DNA from: Pseudomonas weihenstephanensis
GTDB lineage: Bacteria > Pseudomonadota > Gammaproteobacteria > Pseudomonadales > Pseudomonadaceae
DNA: 64,000 nt
NCBI RefSeq assembly: GCF_001043055.1
Contig: NZ_JYLF01000001.1
Coordinates: 496,001 to 560,000 of the forward strand
Direction of reading: 5' to 3'
The notes under the pieces are model-generated. The model made no database searches. It was not told the origin of the DNA and saw only the letters and a list, made by a program, of their open reading frames with translations. This document shows positions 18,406 to 26,705 of the stretch, one piece after another. The translations under genes and the position numbers were made by a program. Position 1 is the first letter of the stretch, and the number at the start of each line of letters is the position of its first letter.

Positions 18406-20757
18406 ATGATTCGCCGTTCGCTTTCTGCTGTTTTAGCGCTGCTGGTCACGACCCCGCTTCTGGCGGCGCCTGCGGGTCAACAAACCTTGTTCAACTTCGT
18501 TCGCCCTGCCGATGTGGTCCAGGTGGCGACCGTGGATGCGAGCTTGCCGCAATACAATGCGGAGCAAACGGCGGAGGGTGAGGTGCTGCGCCGTGTAACC
18601 TTCAACCCGGCCACGACCCCGAGCCTGATCCTGAAACCGCAGACCGGTGTGTGGGACTGGTCGCAGTCCGGGATGATGACCTTGCGCATTCAAAATGCCA
18701 TGAACTGGGCGCTGACCCTCGACATCACGGTTCACAGCAGCAACGGTAAAACCCTGACCAGCCGGGTCGCCTTGCCAGCCGGACCTGCGCAGACATTGTT
18801 ATTACCCATGCAAGCCAACACCCCGCATAGCCAGGGCATGCGCGCCGGGCCGCCGATGCCAATGACCCTGGATGGGCAACGTATTTTGCTGGCCGCCAGC
18901 CAGGGCGAACTTGATCGCAGCCAGGTGGTGTCGGTGACCCTGTCGATCCCGCATCCCAATGCAGCGCAAAGCATCTTGCTGGAACGTTTTGGCGTGCAAG
19001 ACGGCGAGGGAGTAATTAAAGCCGTGTACGGCTCGATCGTGGACGGCTATGGGCAGTCAACCCGCGCCAGATGGCCGGAGCGCGTGACCAATGACGAGCA
19101 GCTAAAGGCCGCAGCCGCCAAAGAGCAGCAACAGCTCAAAGGATGGTTGGCCAAACGTGGCGATCAGGACCAATACGGCGGCTGGACCACGGGCACCCCT
19201 TTTGAAGCCACGGGTTTTTTCCGGACTGAAAAGCGCGACGGGCGCTGGAATCTGGTCACCCCCGAGGGCCACCCTTTTTACTCCCTGGGCTTGAATGCCG
19301 TCACGGCCAACGACAGTCAGACGTACGTCGCCGGGCGGGAATGGATGTTCAGCACTTTGCCTGAAAAAGACCAGCCGTTGCATGCCTACTACGGCACGTC
19401 AAACCACAACAATGGCAACGGTGCGACTCAGGGCCGCGATTTCAACGCCGGGCGCTGGTACAACTTTTATGGCGCTAACCTGCAACGCATTTATGGTCAG
19501 CCGTGCAGTGTCACTAAACCCGCCGATGGCGCACAGCCGGCCACACCTTGTGCGCCGCAGGCCTTCGATGCCAAACGCTGGCAAACCCACACGCTGGATC
19601 GCCTGCAAGCATGGGGTTTCAACACCATCGGCAACTGGAGCGACCCGCAGTTGGGCCAGAATGATCGTGTGCCTTACACCCTGCCACTGTCGATCGTTGG
19701 TGATTACGCCAGCATCAGCACCGGCTCTGATTGGTGGGGCGGCATGCCTGACCCGTTTGACCCGCGCTTTGCAATGGCTACCGAACGCGCTGTGGCCATT
19801 GCGGCGCGTGACCATCGTGACGATCCGTGGTTGATCGGCTACTTTGCAGACAACGAATTGGCATGGGCTGGTCCCGGCGATGATGCCAAAAGCCGTTATG
19901 CACTGGCCTTCGGCACGTTGCGCATGACCACTGACGTGCCGGCCAAGCGTGCGTTCCTCAAGCAACTGCGCGACAAATACCGTAACCAGCAGGGCTTGTC
20001 CAAGGCGTGGGGCGTTGAAATTGCTGCGTGGGAACTACTCGAAGACCCGGGCTTCGAAGCACCGTTGCCCAATCCGCAACACCCGGAAATCGAAGCCGAC
20101 TATCAAAACTTCCAAAAAGTATTTGCCGACACGTACTTCAAGACCCTCTCCGATTCTTTGAAATGGCACGCGCCCAATCACCTGTTATTGGGCGGCCGAT
20201 TTGCAGTCAGCACCCCGCAGGCGGTGGCGTCTTGCGCGCAGTATTGCGACGTACTGAGTTTCAACTTCTACACCTTGCAACCTCAGGACGGCTACGACTT
20301 CGCCAAACTGCATGCACTGGACAAACCGGTCATGATCACCGAGTTCAATTTCGGTTCGCGTGACCGTGGCCCGTTCTGGGGCGGTGTGACAGAAGTGGCC
20401 AATGAAGAAGCCCGCGGCCCGGCCTACGCCAAGTTCCTTAAGCAAGCCGTGGCAGAACCCTCGATTGTGGGCGTGCATTGGTTCCAATACCTGGATCAGC
20501 CCGTGACCGGGCGCCTGTTGGATGGTGAAAACGGGCATTTCGGTTTGGTCGGCATCACCGATTTACCGTTTACCGGGTTTGTCGACAGCGTGCGTAAGAC
20601 CAATTTGCAAGTGCTTGAGCAACTCGGCCAAGAGGCTGCCAAGGCCCAAGCTGACGCACAAAAAGTGCTCAAAGCGCCACGCCATGCGCCACAGGACGGC
20701 AATGAAGGCGGCTCAGGTGCGGGCCACGCGGGCGGGCATTCAGGTAAAGGTCACTGA
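18406..20757 (+). CDS. Secreted GH50-like (agarase/beta-galactosidase-type) glycoside hydrolase
   Basis: A 783-residue exported protein with signal peptide MIRRSLSAVLALLVTTPLLAAP. An N-terminal beta-sandwich (about 30-220) precedes a clan GH-A TIM barrel. Barrel hallmarks are GFFRTEKRDGRWNLVTPEGHPFYSLGLN, an acid/base Glu in YFADNELAW and a nucleophile Glu in VMITEFNFG. The pattern best fits GH50 beta-agarase-like enzymes; the substrate in a Pseudomonas is unlikely to be agar. The last 25 or so residues are a low-complexity Gly/His/Ala tail (GNEGGSGAGHAGGHSGKGH). It follows dinG and ends before a terminator. Confidence 0.75.
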   Translation: MIRRSLSAVLALLVTTPLLAAPAGQQTLFNFVRPADVVQVATVDASLPQYNAEQTAEGEVLRRVTFNPATTPSLILKPQTGVWDWSQSGMMTLRIQNAMNWALTLDITVHSSNGKTLTSRVALPAGPAQTLLLPMQANTPHSQGMRAGPPMPMTLDGQRILLAASQGELDRSQVVSVTLSIPHPNAAQSILLERFGVQDGEGVIKAVYGSIVDGYGQSTRARWPERVTNDEQLKAAAAKEQQQLKGWLAKRGDQDQYGGWTTGTPFEATGFFRTEKRDGRWNLVTPEGHPFYSLGLNAVTANDSQTYVAGREWMFSTLPEKDQPLHAYYGTSNHNNGNGATQGRDFNAGRWYNFYGANLQRIYGQPCSVTKPADGAQPATPCAPQAFDAKRWQTHTLDRLQAWGFNTIGNWSDPQLGQNDRVPYTLPLSIVGDYASISTGSDWWGGMPDPFDPRFAMATERAVAIAARDHRDDPWLIGYFADNELAWAGPGDDAKSRYALAFGTLRMTTDVPAKRAFLKQLRDKYRNQQGLSKAWGVEIAAWELLEDPGFEAPLPNPQHPEIEADYQNFQKVFADTYFKTLSDSLKWHAPNHLLLGGRFAVSTPQAVASCAQYCDVLSFNFYTLQPQDGYDFAKLHALDKPVMITEFNFGSRDRGPFWGGVTEVANEEARGPAYAKFLKQAVAEPSIVGVHWFQYLDQPVTGRLLDGENGHFGLVGITDLPFTGFVDSVRKTNLQVLEQLGQEAAKAQADAQKVLKAPRHAPQDGNEGGSGAGHAGGHSGKGH

Positions 20758-20768
20758 TCCTATGAGCC

Positions 20769-20812
20769 CCGATCAGCGGCGGTGTCTTTCGTCGCTGATC
20801 GGACCTTTTCAC
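20769..20812 (+). terminator. Rho-independent terminator after the GH50-like gene
   Basis: Ten-base arms CCGATCAGCG / CGCTGATCGG with a 14-base loop, then ACCTTTTC. It lies 12 bases past the stop codon. Confidence 0.7.
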
Positions 20813-21115
20813 GTTTACTTCCCACGCTTAAAACGAGCTTTGTTTACTCGCACACAGCACTTTTTTCTCACCATCCAAACCCCAGGTTTTGACTGATTGC
20901 TGGTCAAAGCGCTTGCGAGGCATGCTCGCTCTTACACGCTCTGCTGAAATCCCGAGTATGTTTCACAAAAAATCCACTCTTATCTCGTTACCTTTGGCGG
21001 GTGATTTCGCATGCTCAAAAATTGTGCGTTCAGAACCGTTTAGTCTGTTTCAAAATCTGACAGGGACTGGAACAATGCACGCCTTGTAGAGCCATGCTTG
21101 AACCAGGAGGTGCGG
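20813..21115. other. Intergenic region upstream of the serine hydrolase
   Basis: This holds the promoter of the next gene. At about 20909-20937 a stretch reading GCTTGCGAGGCATGCTCGC then TCTTACA looks like half of a degenerate REP element. Nothing else is recognisable. Confidence 0.4.
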
Positions 21116-22261
21116 GTGCAGATTCAGGGTTTTCACGACCTTAAGTTCGAAGCAGTGCGCGAAGCATTTGCCGATCTTTTCAATGATCCGCAAGAGCGCG
21201 GTGCAGCGCTGTGCATCCAGATTGGCGGTGACACGGTGGTTGATCTGTGGGCCGGCACAGCGGACAAAGACGGTGAGCAAACGTGGCATACCGACACGAT
21301 TGCCAACCTGTTTTCCTGCACCAAAACCTTTACTGCCGTGACCGCTTTGCAATTGGTGGAAGAGGGCAAGTTGGCGCTGGACGTCCCCGTGGCAAAGTAT
21401 TGGCCTGAATTTGCGGCAGCGGGCAAAGCCTCTATTACTTTGCGCCAATTGCTGAGTCACCGTGCCGGGCTGCCTGCATTGCGCGAACTGTTGGCGCCAG
21501 AAGCGTTGTATGAATGGCCAACCATGGTGGATGCGCTGGCTGCTGAGGCGCCTTGGTGGACGCCGGGCGAAGGCCATGGCTATGCCGCCATCACCTATGG
21601 CTGGTTGGTCGGTGAGTTGATTCGTCGCGCAGACGGGCGCAGCCCTGGCCAGTCGATCGTGGCGCGTACTGCCCAGCCTTTGGGCCTGGATTTTCATATC
21701 GGGCTGGCAGATGACGAATTTTACCGGGTGGCGCATATCGCTCGCAGCAAGGGCTCGCAGGGCGATGCGTCTGCGCAGCGCTTATTGATGGCGATGATGA
21801 AAGAGCCTGCGTCCATGAGCACCCGGGCATTTACCAACCCGCCGTCTATTATGACCAGCACCAATAAGCCGCAATGGCGCCGGATGGAACAGCCCGCTGC
21901 CAATGGTCATGGTAATGCCCGCAGTCTGGCCGGTTTTTACAGCGGTTTACTGGATGGCAGGCTATTAGGCCCCGAGATGTTCGCTGAGCTGACGCGTGAA
22001 CACAGCGTGGGTGAAGACAAAACATTACGCACCCAGACGCGGTTTGGCCTGGGTTGCATGCTGGATCAGCCCCAGGTTGGGAATGCAACCTATGGTTTAA
22101 GTGCTAAGGCATTTGGCCATCCGGGGGCGGGCGGTTCGATTGGTTTTGCGGACCCGCAACGGGAGGTGGCCTTTGGCTTCGTCACCAACACGTTGGGGCC
22201 TTATGTACTGATGGACCCGCGAGCACAAAAGCTGGTGCAGGTATTAGCGACGTGTTTGTAA
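21116..22261 (+). CDS. Serine hydrolase, class C beta-lactamase / EstB-like esterase family
   Basis: A 381-residue cytoplasmic member of the beta-lactamase fold family. The catalytic SxxK is SCTK (in NLFSCTKTF), the second motif is a YxN-like YAAITYGWL, and the C-terminal HPGAGGS replaces the KTG triad. This combination is typical of EstB-type esterases rather than true beta-lactamases. There is no signal peptide, which also argues against a periplasmic beta-lactamase. I chose GTG 21116 because AGGAGG ends five bases before it; the upstream TTG at 21098 has no such site. Confidence 0.85.
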   Translation: MQIQGFHDLKFEAVREAFADLFNDPQERGAALCIQIGGDTVVDLWAGTADKDGEQTWHTDTIANLFSCTKTFTAVTALQLVEEGKLALDVPVAKYWPEFAAAGKASITLRQLLSHRAGLPALRELLAPEALYEWPTMVDALAAEAPWWTPGEGHGYAAITYGWLVGELIRRADGRSPGQSIVARTAQPLGLDFHIGLADDEFYRVAHIARSKGSQGDASAQRLLMAMMKEPASMSTRAFTNPPSIMTSTNKPQWRRMEQPAANGHGNARSLAGFYSGLLDGRLLGPEMFAELTREHSVGEDKTLRTQTRFGLGCMLDQPQVGNATYGLSAKAFGHPGAGGSIGFADPQREVAFGFVTNTLGPYVLMDPRAQKLVQVLATCL

Positions 22262-22370
22262 GACTCTTTTGTAAGCCGTAGGTCGGATCACTGTGGCTTT
22301 AATGCGCTTAATACGCTTTTTTATACGTATATCGCGTCCGATTATTTCTAATTCATTGTGTGGATATTCA

Positions 22371-23501
22371 ATGTCATCTAATAAGACCCTCGCCTTGGCC
22401 CTGTGCCTGGCAATCACCGGTTGCGCACAAACTCCACAAAATGACGCCGAAGGTGGCCACAAATGGTGGCAGCTGGGCGCGTCTGACCAAGCTGACGCCC
22501 CCGCTTCGGTCGATAAAAAGGATGCCGTAGCGACCAAACCCGCGGATAAAAAAGCCTCTGCGCCCGTGGCTGCCAAGGCCGCACCTGCGCCAGCTTTAGC
22601 AGACGCTAAAAAAGACAGCGGCTTCGATTGGTGGCCTTTCGGCTCTGACAGCGCGAAGAAAGACGCCTCGACTGAAAAGCCAAAAACCGTGGCGGCCGCG
22701 CCCGCAGCGGCTACCAGCACTGAAAAGAACTGGTGGTGGCCGTTCGGCAGCACTGCTAAAGACAGCAAAACGACCGCTGGCAACGTCGTCCCGATGCCGG
22801 ACCCAAAAATCACGCAAGCCTGGCTGGACGAATACGAACCCCGTTTGCGTGCGGCCATCAAAGACACCAACCTGCAACTTGAGCGTCGCGAAAGCCTGCT
22901 GGTGATCGTGGCTTCTGCGGACAGCTCGTTCAAAGCCACGCGTCCTGACTTGTTGATGCCTTCTATGCTGGGCCCTTTCACACGCGTGGCTAAAGTGGTT
23001 GAAGGCGATCCTAAAACCGCCGTGCTGGTACTCGGCCATGCCGACTCCACGGGCGCTATGGCGGGTAACACCAAGCTGAGCCTGGACCGTGCGCGTTCGG
23101 TGGCGGCTATTTTCCGCATGAGCGGCTTGCAAGCCAACCGGTTGACCCTGCGTGGCATGGGTTCGGTGATGCCGCGAGCGGCCAACGACAGCAACGAAGG
23201 TCGTGCATTGAACCGTCGTGTTGAAATTCTGATGACGCCGCAAAACACCATGTTGGCGCTGGTCAGCAAATACAGCCAGCCAACGTTGTCGCCAGCCGAT
23301 CTGGTTGCCGTGCAGCCTGCCGTTGCGCCCACCAAGGCCGTAGCGGCTAAAAAGGGCGCGGCCGCGTCCAAGAAAGCCGTCGTTGCCAAAAAATCCGCGC
23401 CAGCCAAGAAACCCGTGAAAGCTGCGCCGGCCAAGAAAGCCGTCGTCGCGAAAAGCGCAGCGGCTAAAAAGGACGTTGCCAACGCTCAAGCCAAGAATTA
23501 A
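22371..23501 (+). CDS. OmpA-family lipoprotein with WW repeats and Ala/Lys-rich tail
   Basis: A 376-residue envelope protein. The lipobox ITGC18 follows a short signal peptide, so Cys18 is the lipid anchor. Residues about 25-130 are low complexity and contain three WW...G motifs (HKWWQLG, FDWWPFG, NWWWPFG). An OmpA C-terminal domain follows (about 180-300), with LGHADSTG, NTKLSLDRARSV and the peptidoglycan-contacting GRALNRRVEI. The last 60 or so residues are Ala/Lys repeats (AAKK, PAKK, VVAKK), like histone-H1-type tails. It probably links outer membrane and peptidoglycan. pdxH follows after 25 bases. Confidence 0.85.
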   Translation: MSSNKTLALALCLAITGCAQTPQNDAEGGHKWWQLGASDQADAPASVDKKDAVATKPADKKASAPVAAKAAPAPALADAKKDSGFDWWPFGSDSAKKDASTEKPKTVAAAPAAATSTEKNWWWPFGSTAKDSKTTAGNVVPMPDPKITQAWLDEYEPRLRAAIKDTNLQLERRESLLVIVASADSSFKATRPDLLMPSMLGPFTRVAKVVEGDPKTAVLVLGHADSTGAMAGNTKLSLDRARSVAAIFRMSGLQANRLTLRGMGSVMPRAANDSNEGRALNRRVEILMTPQNTMLALVSKYSQPTLSPADLVAVQPAVAPTKAVAAKKGAAASKKAVVAKKSAPAKKPVKAAPAKKAVVAKSAAAKKDVANAQAKN

Positions 23502-23526
23502 TCGGTTTGATTAACGGGAGGGTGTC

Positions 23527-24174
23527 ATGACTCAAGCGCTGGCTGATATGCGACGCGATTACACCCGTGATGGACTCGCCGAGGCTCAGGCCCCGGCGGA
23601 GCCTTTCGCGCTGTTTCACCAATGGTTTGCGGATGCGGTCAAAACCGAGCAACCGCCTGTCGAAGCCAATGCCATGACCTTGGCAACGGTTGATGATGAA
23701 GGGCGTCCGCATTGCCGGGTCCTGCTGCTAAAAGGGCTGGATGCACAGGGCTTTACCTTCTTTACCAACTACACAAGTGCCAAAGGTCAGCAACTGGCAG
23801 CACGGCCTTACGCAGCCATGACATTTTTCTGGCCAACGCTGGAGCGTCAGGTGCGTATCGAGGGCCAGGTGGTCAAGGTTACGCCAGAGGAATCCGACGC
23901 TTACTATCAGGTGCGCCCACTGGGCAGCCGGATCGGCGCGTGGGCGTCACCGCAAAGTCAGGTCATTGCAGACCGTGAGGCGTTAGCCCAATTGCTTCGC
24001 GTTACTCAAGAGCGTTTCAGCGACACGCAGCCCCATTGTCCTGAGCACTGGGGCGGATTCAGGTTGTTACCCGAGCGTATCGAGTTCTGGCAGGGGCGAC
24101 CTAGCCGCTTGCATGATCGTCTCAACTATCGGCGTGACGGGGCTGACTGGACGCGGGAGCGGCTGGCGCCTTGA
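23527..24174 (+). CDS. pdxH: Pyridoxamine/pyridoxine 5'-phosphate oxidase
   Basis: PdxH oxidises PNP or PMP to pyridoxal 5'-phosphate with FMN and O2, the last step of vitamin B6 synthesis and salvage. The 215-residue product has the expected length. Visible signatures are [21 protein letters not shown] (FMN site), [13 protein letters not shown], and the C-terminal [17 protein letters not shown], which is the PROSITE-type PdxH motif. GGGAGG lies just before the ATG. The 3' end overlaps a convergent minus-strand gene by 53 bases. Confidence 0.97.
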   Translation: MTQALADMRRDYTRDGLAEAQAPAEPFALFHQWFADAVKTEQPPVEANAMTLATVDDEGRPHCRVLLLKGLDAQGFTFFTNYTSAKGQQLAARPYAAMTFFWPTLERQVRIEGQVVKVTPEESDAYYQVRPLGSRIGAWASPQSQVIADREALAQLLRVTQERFSDTQPHCPEHWGGFRLLPERIEFWQGRPSRLHDRLNYRRDGADWTRERLAP

Positions 24175-24403
24175 TGCTGTAGTCAGCCGCCGCAGCTTGC
24201 AGCCATTGAGGCAAGTCGCGGCGTTTGATCTTCTGCTGGCGCGCTGCTGTCAGGCGTTGCAGCATAAAGTCCTTCTTGGCGGGATCGTCTCCCGCTAAAG
24301 ACAGCGCCAAATCCCTGTCCATCCAGCGCTTGATACGGACATACAGCCACCCGTGGAAATACAACCCGGCGGCAGTGGTGATGAAAATGATGAAGTAGTC
24401 CAT
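24122..24403 (-). CDS. Small single-pass membrane protein of unknown function
   Basis: A 93-residue protein. Residues 1-22 are a hydrophobic N-terminal helix ([20 protein letters not shown]), followed by a basic segment ([11 protein letters not shown]) and a charged helix rich in Arg and Gln. I know no function. The C-terminal 18 residues are antisense to the end of pdxH (53-base overlap), which is unusual but the N-terminal membrane segment looks genuine. Confidence 0.65.
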   Translation of the reverse strand: MDYFIIFITTAAGLYFHGWLYVRIKRWMDRDLALSLAGDDPAKKDFMLQRLTAARQQKIKRRDLPQWLQAAAADYSIKAPAAPASSQPRHADS

Positions 24404-24589
24404 GACGGTCCTGTGATGGGCGAGGCGAATTCGTCGATTTCCCGCTACGCTTGCTTAACGTTTTGAATAAGTAATGGCTTGAATTTGCCTGTACAAGCGC
24501 TGAATAAAGGCCATTTTATCCGGGTTGAGCCGTGACAGGCCTCAAGCAGCGGAGTTTAATGAACCCCTGATCTTTTGGAGTTGATCTAA

Positions 24590-25054
24590 ATGCGTAAGTC
24601 CGTACTGTTAATTGCTGCTTTTTCTACCATGACAGTCTTGTTGGGCGGCTGCACCTCCAACTTGACTGGCGACTCTTACTCGCGTGATGAAGCCCGCCGT
24701 GTACAAACGGTTCGTATGGGCACCATCGTGGCTTTACGCCCTGTGCAAATTGAAGGCACCAAGACCCCAATCGGTGCTGCAACTGGCGCCATCGTAGGTG
24801 GGGTGGGCGGCAGTGCGATTGGTGGCGGGCGCGGTAGCATCGTCACAGCGGTTATCGGCGCTGTCGCCGGTGGCTTGCTGGGTTCTGCGGCTGAATCGGG
24901 CCTGACTAAAACCCAGGGCGTTGAGATTACCGTGCGTGAAGACGACGGCAGCACCCGTGCTTATGTTCAACAAGTTGAACCTAACCAAGTGTTCCGCACC
25001 GGTGAGCGCGTGCGCATCATGACCGTTGACGGCACCAGCCGCGTCACTCAATAA
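24590..25054 (+). CDS. slyB: Glycine-zipper outer-membrane lipoprotein, SlyB/PcpY-like
   Basis: A 154-residue lipoprotein: signal peptide MRKSVLLIAAFSTMTVLL, lipobox LGGC. A central glycine zipper (GAATGAIVGGVGGSAIGGGRG and AVIGAVAGGLLGS, about residues 63-102) is the SlyB/Rick_17kDa domain. The C-terminal beta part is GVEITVREDDG to RVRIMTVDG. SlyB-type proteins stabilise the outer membrane and in enterics are PhoP-controlled; no PhoP box could be established here. A strong terminator follows 16 bases after the stop. Confidence 0.88.
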   Translation: MRKSVLLIAAFSTMTVLLGGCTSNLTGDSYSRDEARRVQTVRMGTIVALRPVQIEGTKTPIGAATGAIVGGVGGSAIGGGRGSIVTAVIGAVAGGLLGSAAESGLTKTQGVEITVREDDGSTRAYVQQVEPNQVFRTGERVRIMTVDGTSRVTQ

Positions 25055-25070
25055 GTCATCGGGCAAAAAC

Positions 25071-25107
25071 AAAACCCCGGCCAGTGTGAACTGGCCGGGG
25101 TTTTTTA
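25071..25107 (+). terminator. Rho-independent terminator of slyB
   Basis: CCCCGGCCAG / CTGGCCGGGG arms with a six-base loop, flanked by AAAA and TTTTTT. Confidence 0.92.
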
Positions 25108-25130
25108 TTGCCTGTCGCCTGCGTGAAAAC

Positions 25131-25165
25131 CTGTAGCCACTGACGAGCAACGCGAGGCTGCATCC
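25131..25165. repeat. REP-like element (family 2), slyB-nhaA intergenic
   Basis: The stretch starting CTGTAGCCACTGACGAGCAA and continuing CGCGAGGCTGCATCC resembles Pseudomonas REP sequences. A closely similar sequence occurs at 62291-62329, and a weaker one at 15521-15553. All three are intergenic. Confidence 0.55.
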
Positions 25166-25274
25166 GGCGACAGGGTCGTCGTAAGCCCCGTCAACAGGGT
25201 ATGTCAGACATACCGCAGTGACAGGGGTTACGGCTCGACCGAACACCTACAGAGCGCAGGTGCGAATCGTACGG

Positions 25275-26459
25275 CTACGAGGAGAGTTGTTGCTTGCGAC
25301 TCGCCATAGCGGTGACGGCATAACCGATCAACGCCGCCAGGATCGAACCGGTAAGGATACCCATGCGGTCCATGCCCACGTAGTCGCTGCTGCCCGCGAC
25401 AAACGCCAGTGAGCCGACAAACAGGCTCATGGTGAAGCCGATACCGCACAGGATCGCCACGCCAAAGACTTGCCCCCAATTAGCGCCGGACGGCAATGCG
25501 GCCAACCCGGTTTTGACTGCGAGCCAGGTCAGGCCGAACACGCCGACGGTTTTACCAATCAGCAAGCCTGCGGCGATCCCCATTGGTACGTGGCTGATGA
25601 AGTTATGCAGGGTGATGCCGGACAGCGAGACGCCCGCATTGGCAAACGCAAACAGCGGCAAAATCCCGTAAGCCACCCAAGGGTGTAGCGCATGCTCGAT
25701 GGTCATCAGGGGTGATGGCTCCGAGTTTTTGGTGCGCAGCGGGATGCAGAACGCCAAGGTGACACCGGCCAAGGTTGCGTGCACGCCACTTTTGAGCACG
25801 CACACCCACAGGATCAAACCGACGATCATGTACGGCGCCACTTTTATCACGCCCATCCGGTTCATCAGGATCAACGCGACGAGGCATGCGGCTGCCAGAG
25901 CCAAGGAGATACCCGACAGTTCGCTGGAGTAGAACAGTGCAATCACGACGATCGCACCCAAGTCGTCGATGATTGCCAGGGTCATCAGGAACAGCTTGAG
26001 CGACACGGGAACACGCTTGCCCAGCAGTGCCAGCACACCCAGTGCAAAGGCAATGTCGGTGGCCATCGGGATAGCCCAGCCGCCGAGTGCGTCCGGGTAG
26101 TCCTTGTTGATGAACCAATAGATCAGCGCTGGCACCACCATGCCGCCAATCGCCGCCGCACCGGGCAGCACGACTTGGGACGGCTTGGACAGCTGGCCTT
26201 CCAGCAACTCGCGTTTGACCTCAAGGCCGATCAACAGGAAGAACAAGGCCATCAGGCCATCGTTGATCCAGAGCAGAGAAGGTTTGGCAATTTGCAAGGC
26301 ACCGATTTGCACAGCCACGGGCGTGTCCAAAAAGGCCATGTAGAAGTGCGAAAGCGGTGAGTTGTTGATGATCAAAGCCAGAGCGGCTGCGGCAATCAAC
26401 AGCAAACCGCTGGCAGCTTCCAACTGAAAGAAACGAGTGAAAGTGCTACGCAGAGGCAA
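25275..26459 (-). CDS. nhaA: Na+/H+ antiporter NhaA
   Basis: A 394-residue inner-membrane antiporter that exports Na+ or Li+ in exchange for H+. About 12 hydrophobic segments are seen. [32 protein letters not shown] carries the two adjacent Asp of the ion site (Asp163/164 in E. coli). The domain runs from [16 protein letters not shown] to the C-terminal [12 protein letters not shown]. The start appears to be TTG at 26459, with GGAG seven bases upstream; no better in-frame ATG exists nearby. The upstream gap has an AT-rich promoter-like stretch at 26520-26550. Confidence 0.95.
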   Translation of the reverse strand: MPLRSTFTRFFQLEAASGLLLIAAAALALIINNSPLSHFYMAFLDTPVAVQIGALQIAKPSLLWINDGLMALFFLLIGLEVKRELLEGQLSKPSQVVLPGAAAIGGMVVPALIYWFINKDYPDALGGWAIPMATDIAFALGVLALLGKRVPVSLKLFLMTLAIIDDLGAIVVIALFYSSELSGISLALAAACLVALILMNRMGVIKVAPYMIVGLILWVCVLKSGVHATLAGVTLAFCIPLRTKNSEPSPLMTIEHALHPWVAYGILPLFAFANAGVSLSGITLHNFISHVPMGIAAGLLIGKTVGVFGLTWLAVKTGLAALPSGANWGQVFGVAILCGIGFTMSLFVGSLAFVAGSSDYVGMDRMGILTGSILAALIGYAVTAMASRKQQLSS

Positions 26460-26660
26460 GGTCGCTCTCCATCAGTGAGTAAAGGGGTGCAACACCCTAA
26501 CCTGTGGGGTTAGTTGTTAAAACAAAAACTATATTCTTTTTTGTTATAAGCAGGTGCGTGATCTCACACTGCCAAAAACGTTGGCCGTTGTATGTCAAAT
26601 TGAGTCGGGAATATGCCGTTAACGACCGTAGGAAAGGGGTGTAACAACGTTGGAAAAAAA

Positions 26661-26693
26661 CCTGTAGGAGCGCGTTTGCCTCGCTCCTACAGG
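26661..26693 (-). terminator. REP palindrome acting as terminator
   Basis: Twelve-base perfect arms CCTGTAGGAGCG / CGCTCCTACAGG with a nine-base spacer: the typical Pseudomonas REP core. On the minus strand the stem is followed by seven T (26654-26660) and lies 13 bases past the stop of the flavoprotein gene. So the repeat probably also terminates that transcript. Confidence 0.7.
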
Positions 26694-26705
26694 GCCCATT
26701 CGCTT

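Noticed and set aside
21116..22261. True class C beta-lactamase (AmpC)
   Set aside because: No signal peptide, and HPGAGGS replaces the KTG motif; an esterase-type hydrolase fits better.
22244..23482. 412-residue open frame antisense to the OmpA-type lipoprotein
   Set aside because: Ala/Phe repeats arise from the complement of the Ala/Lys tail.
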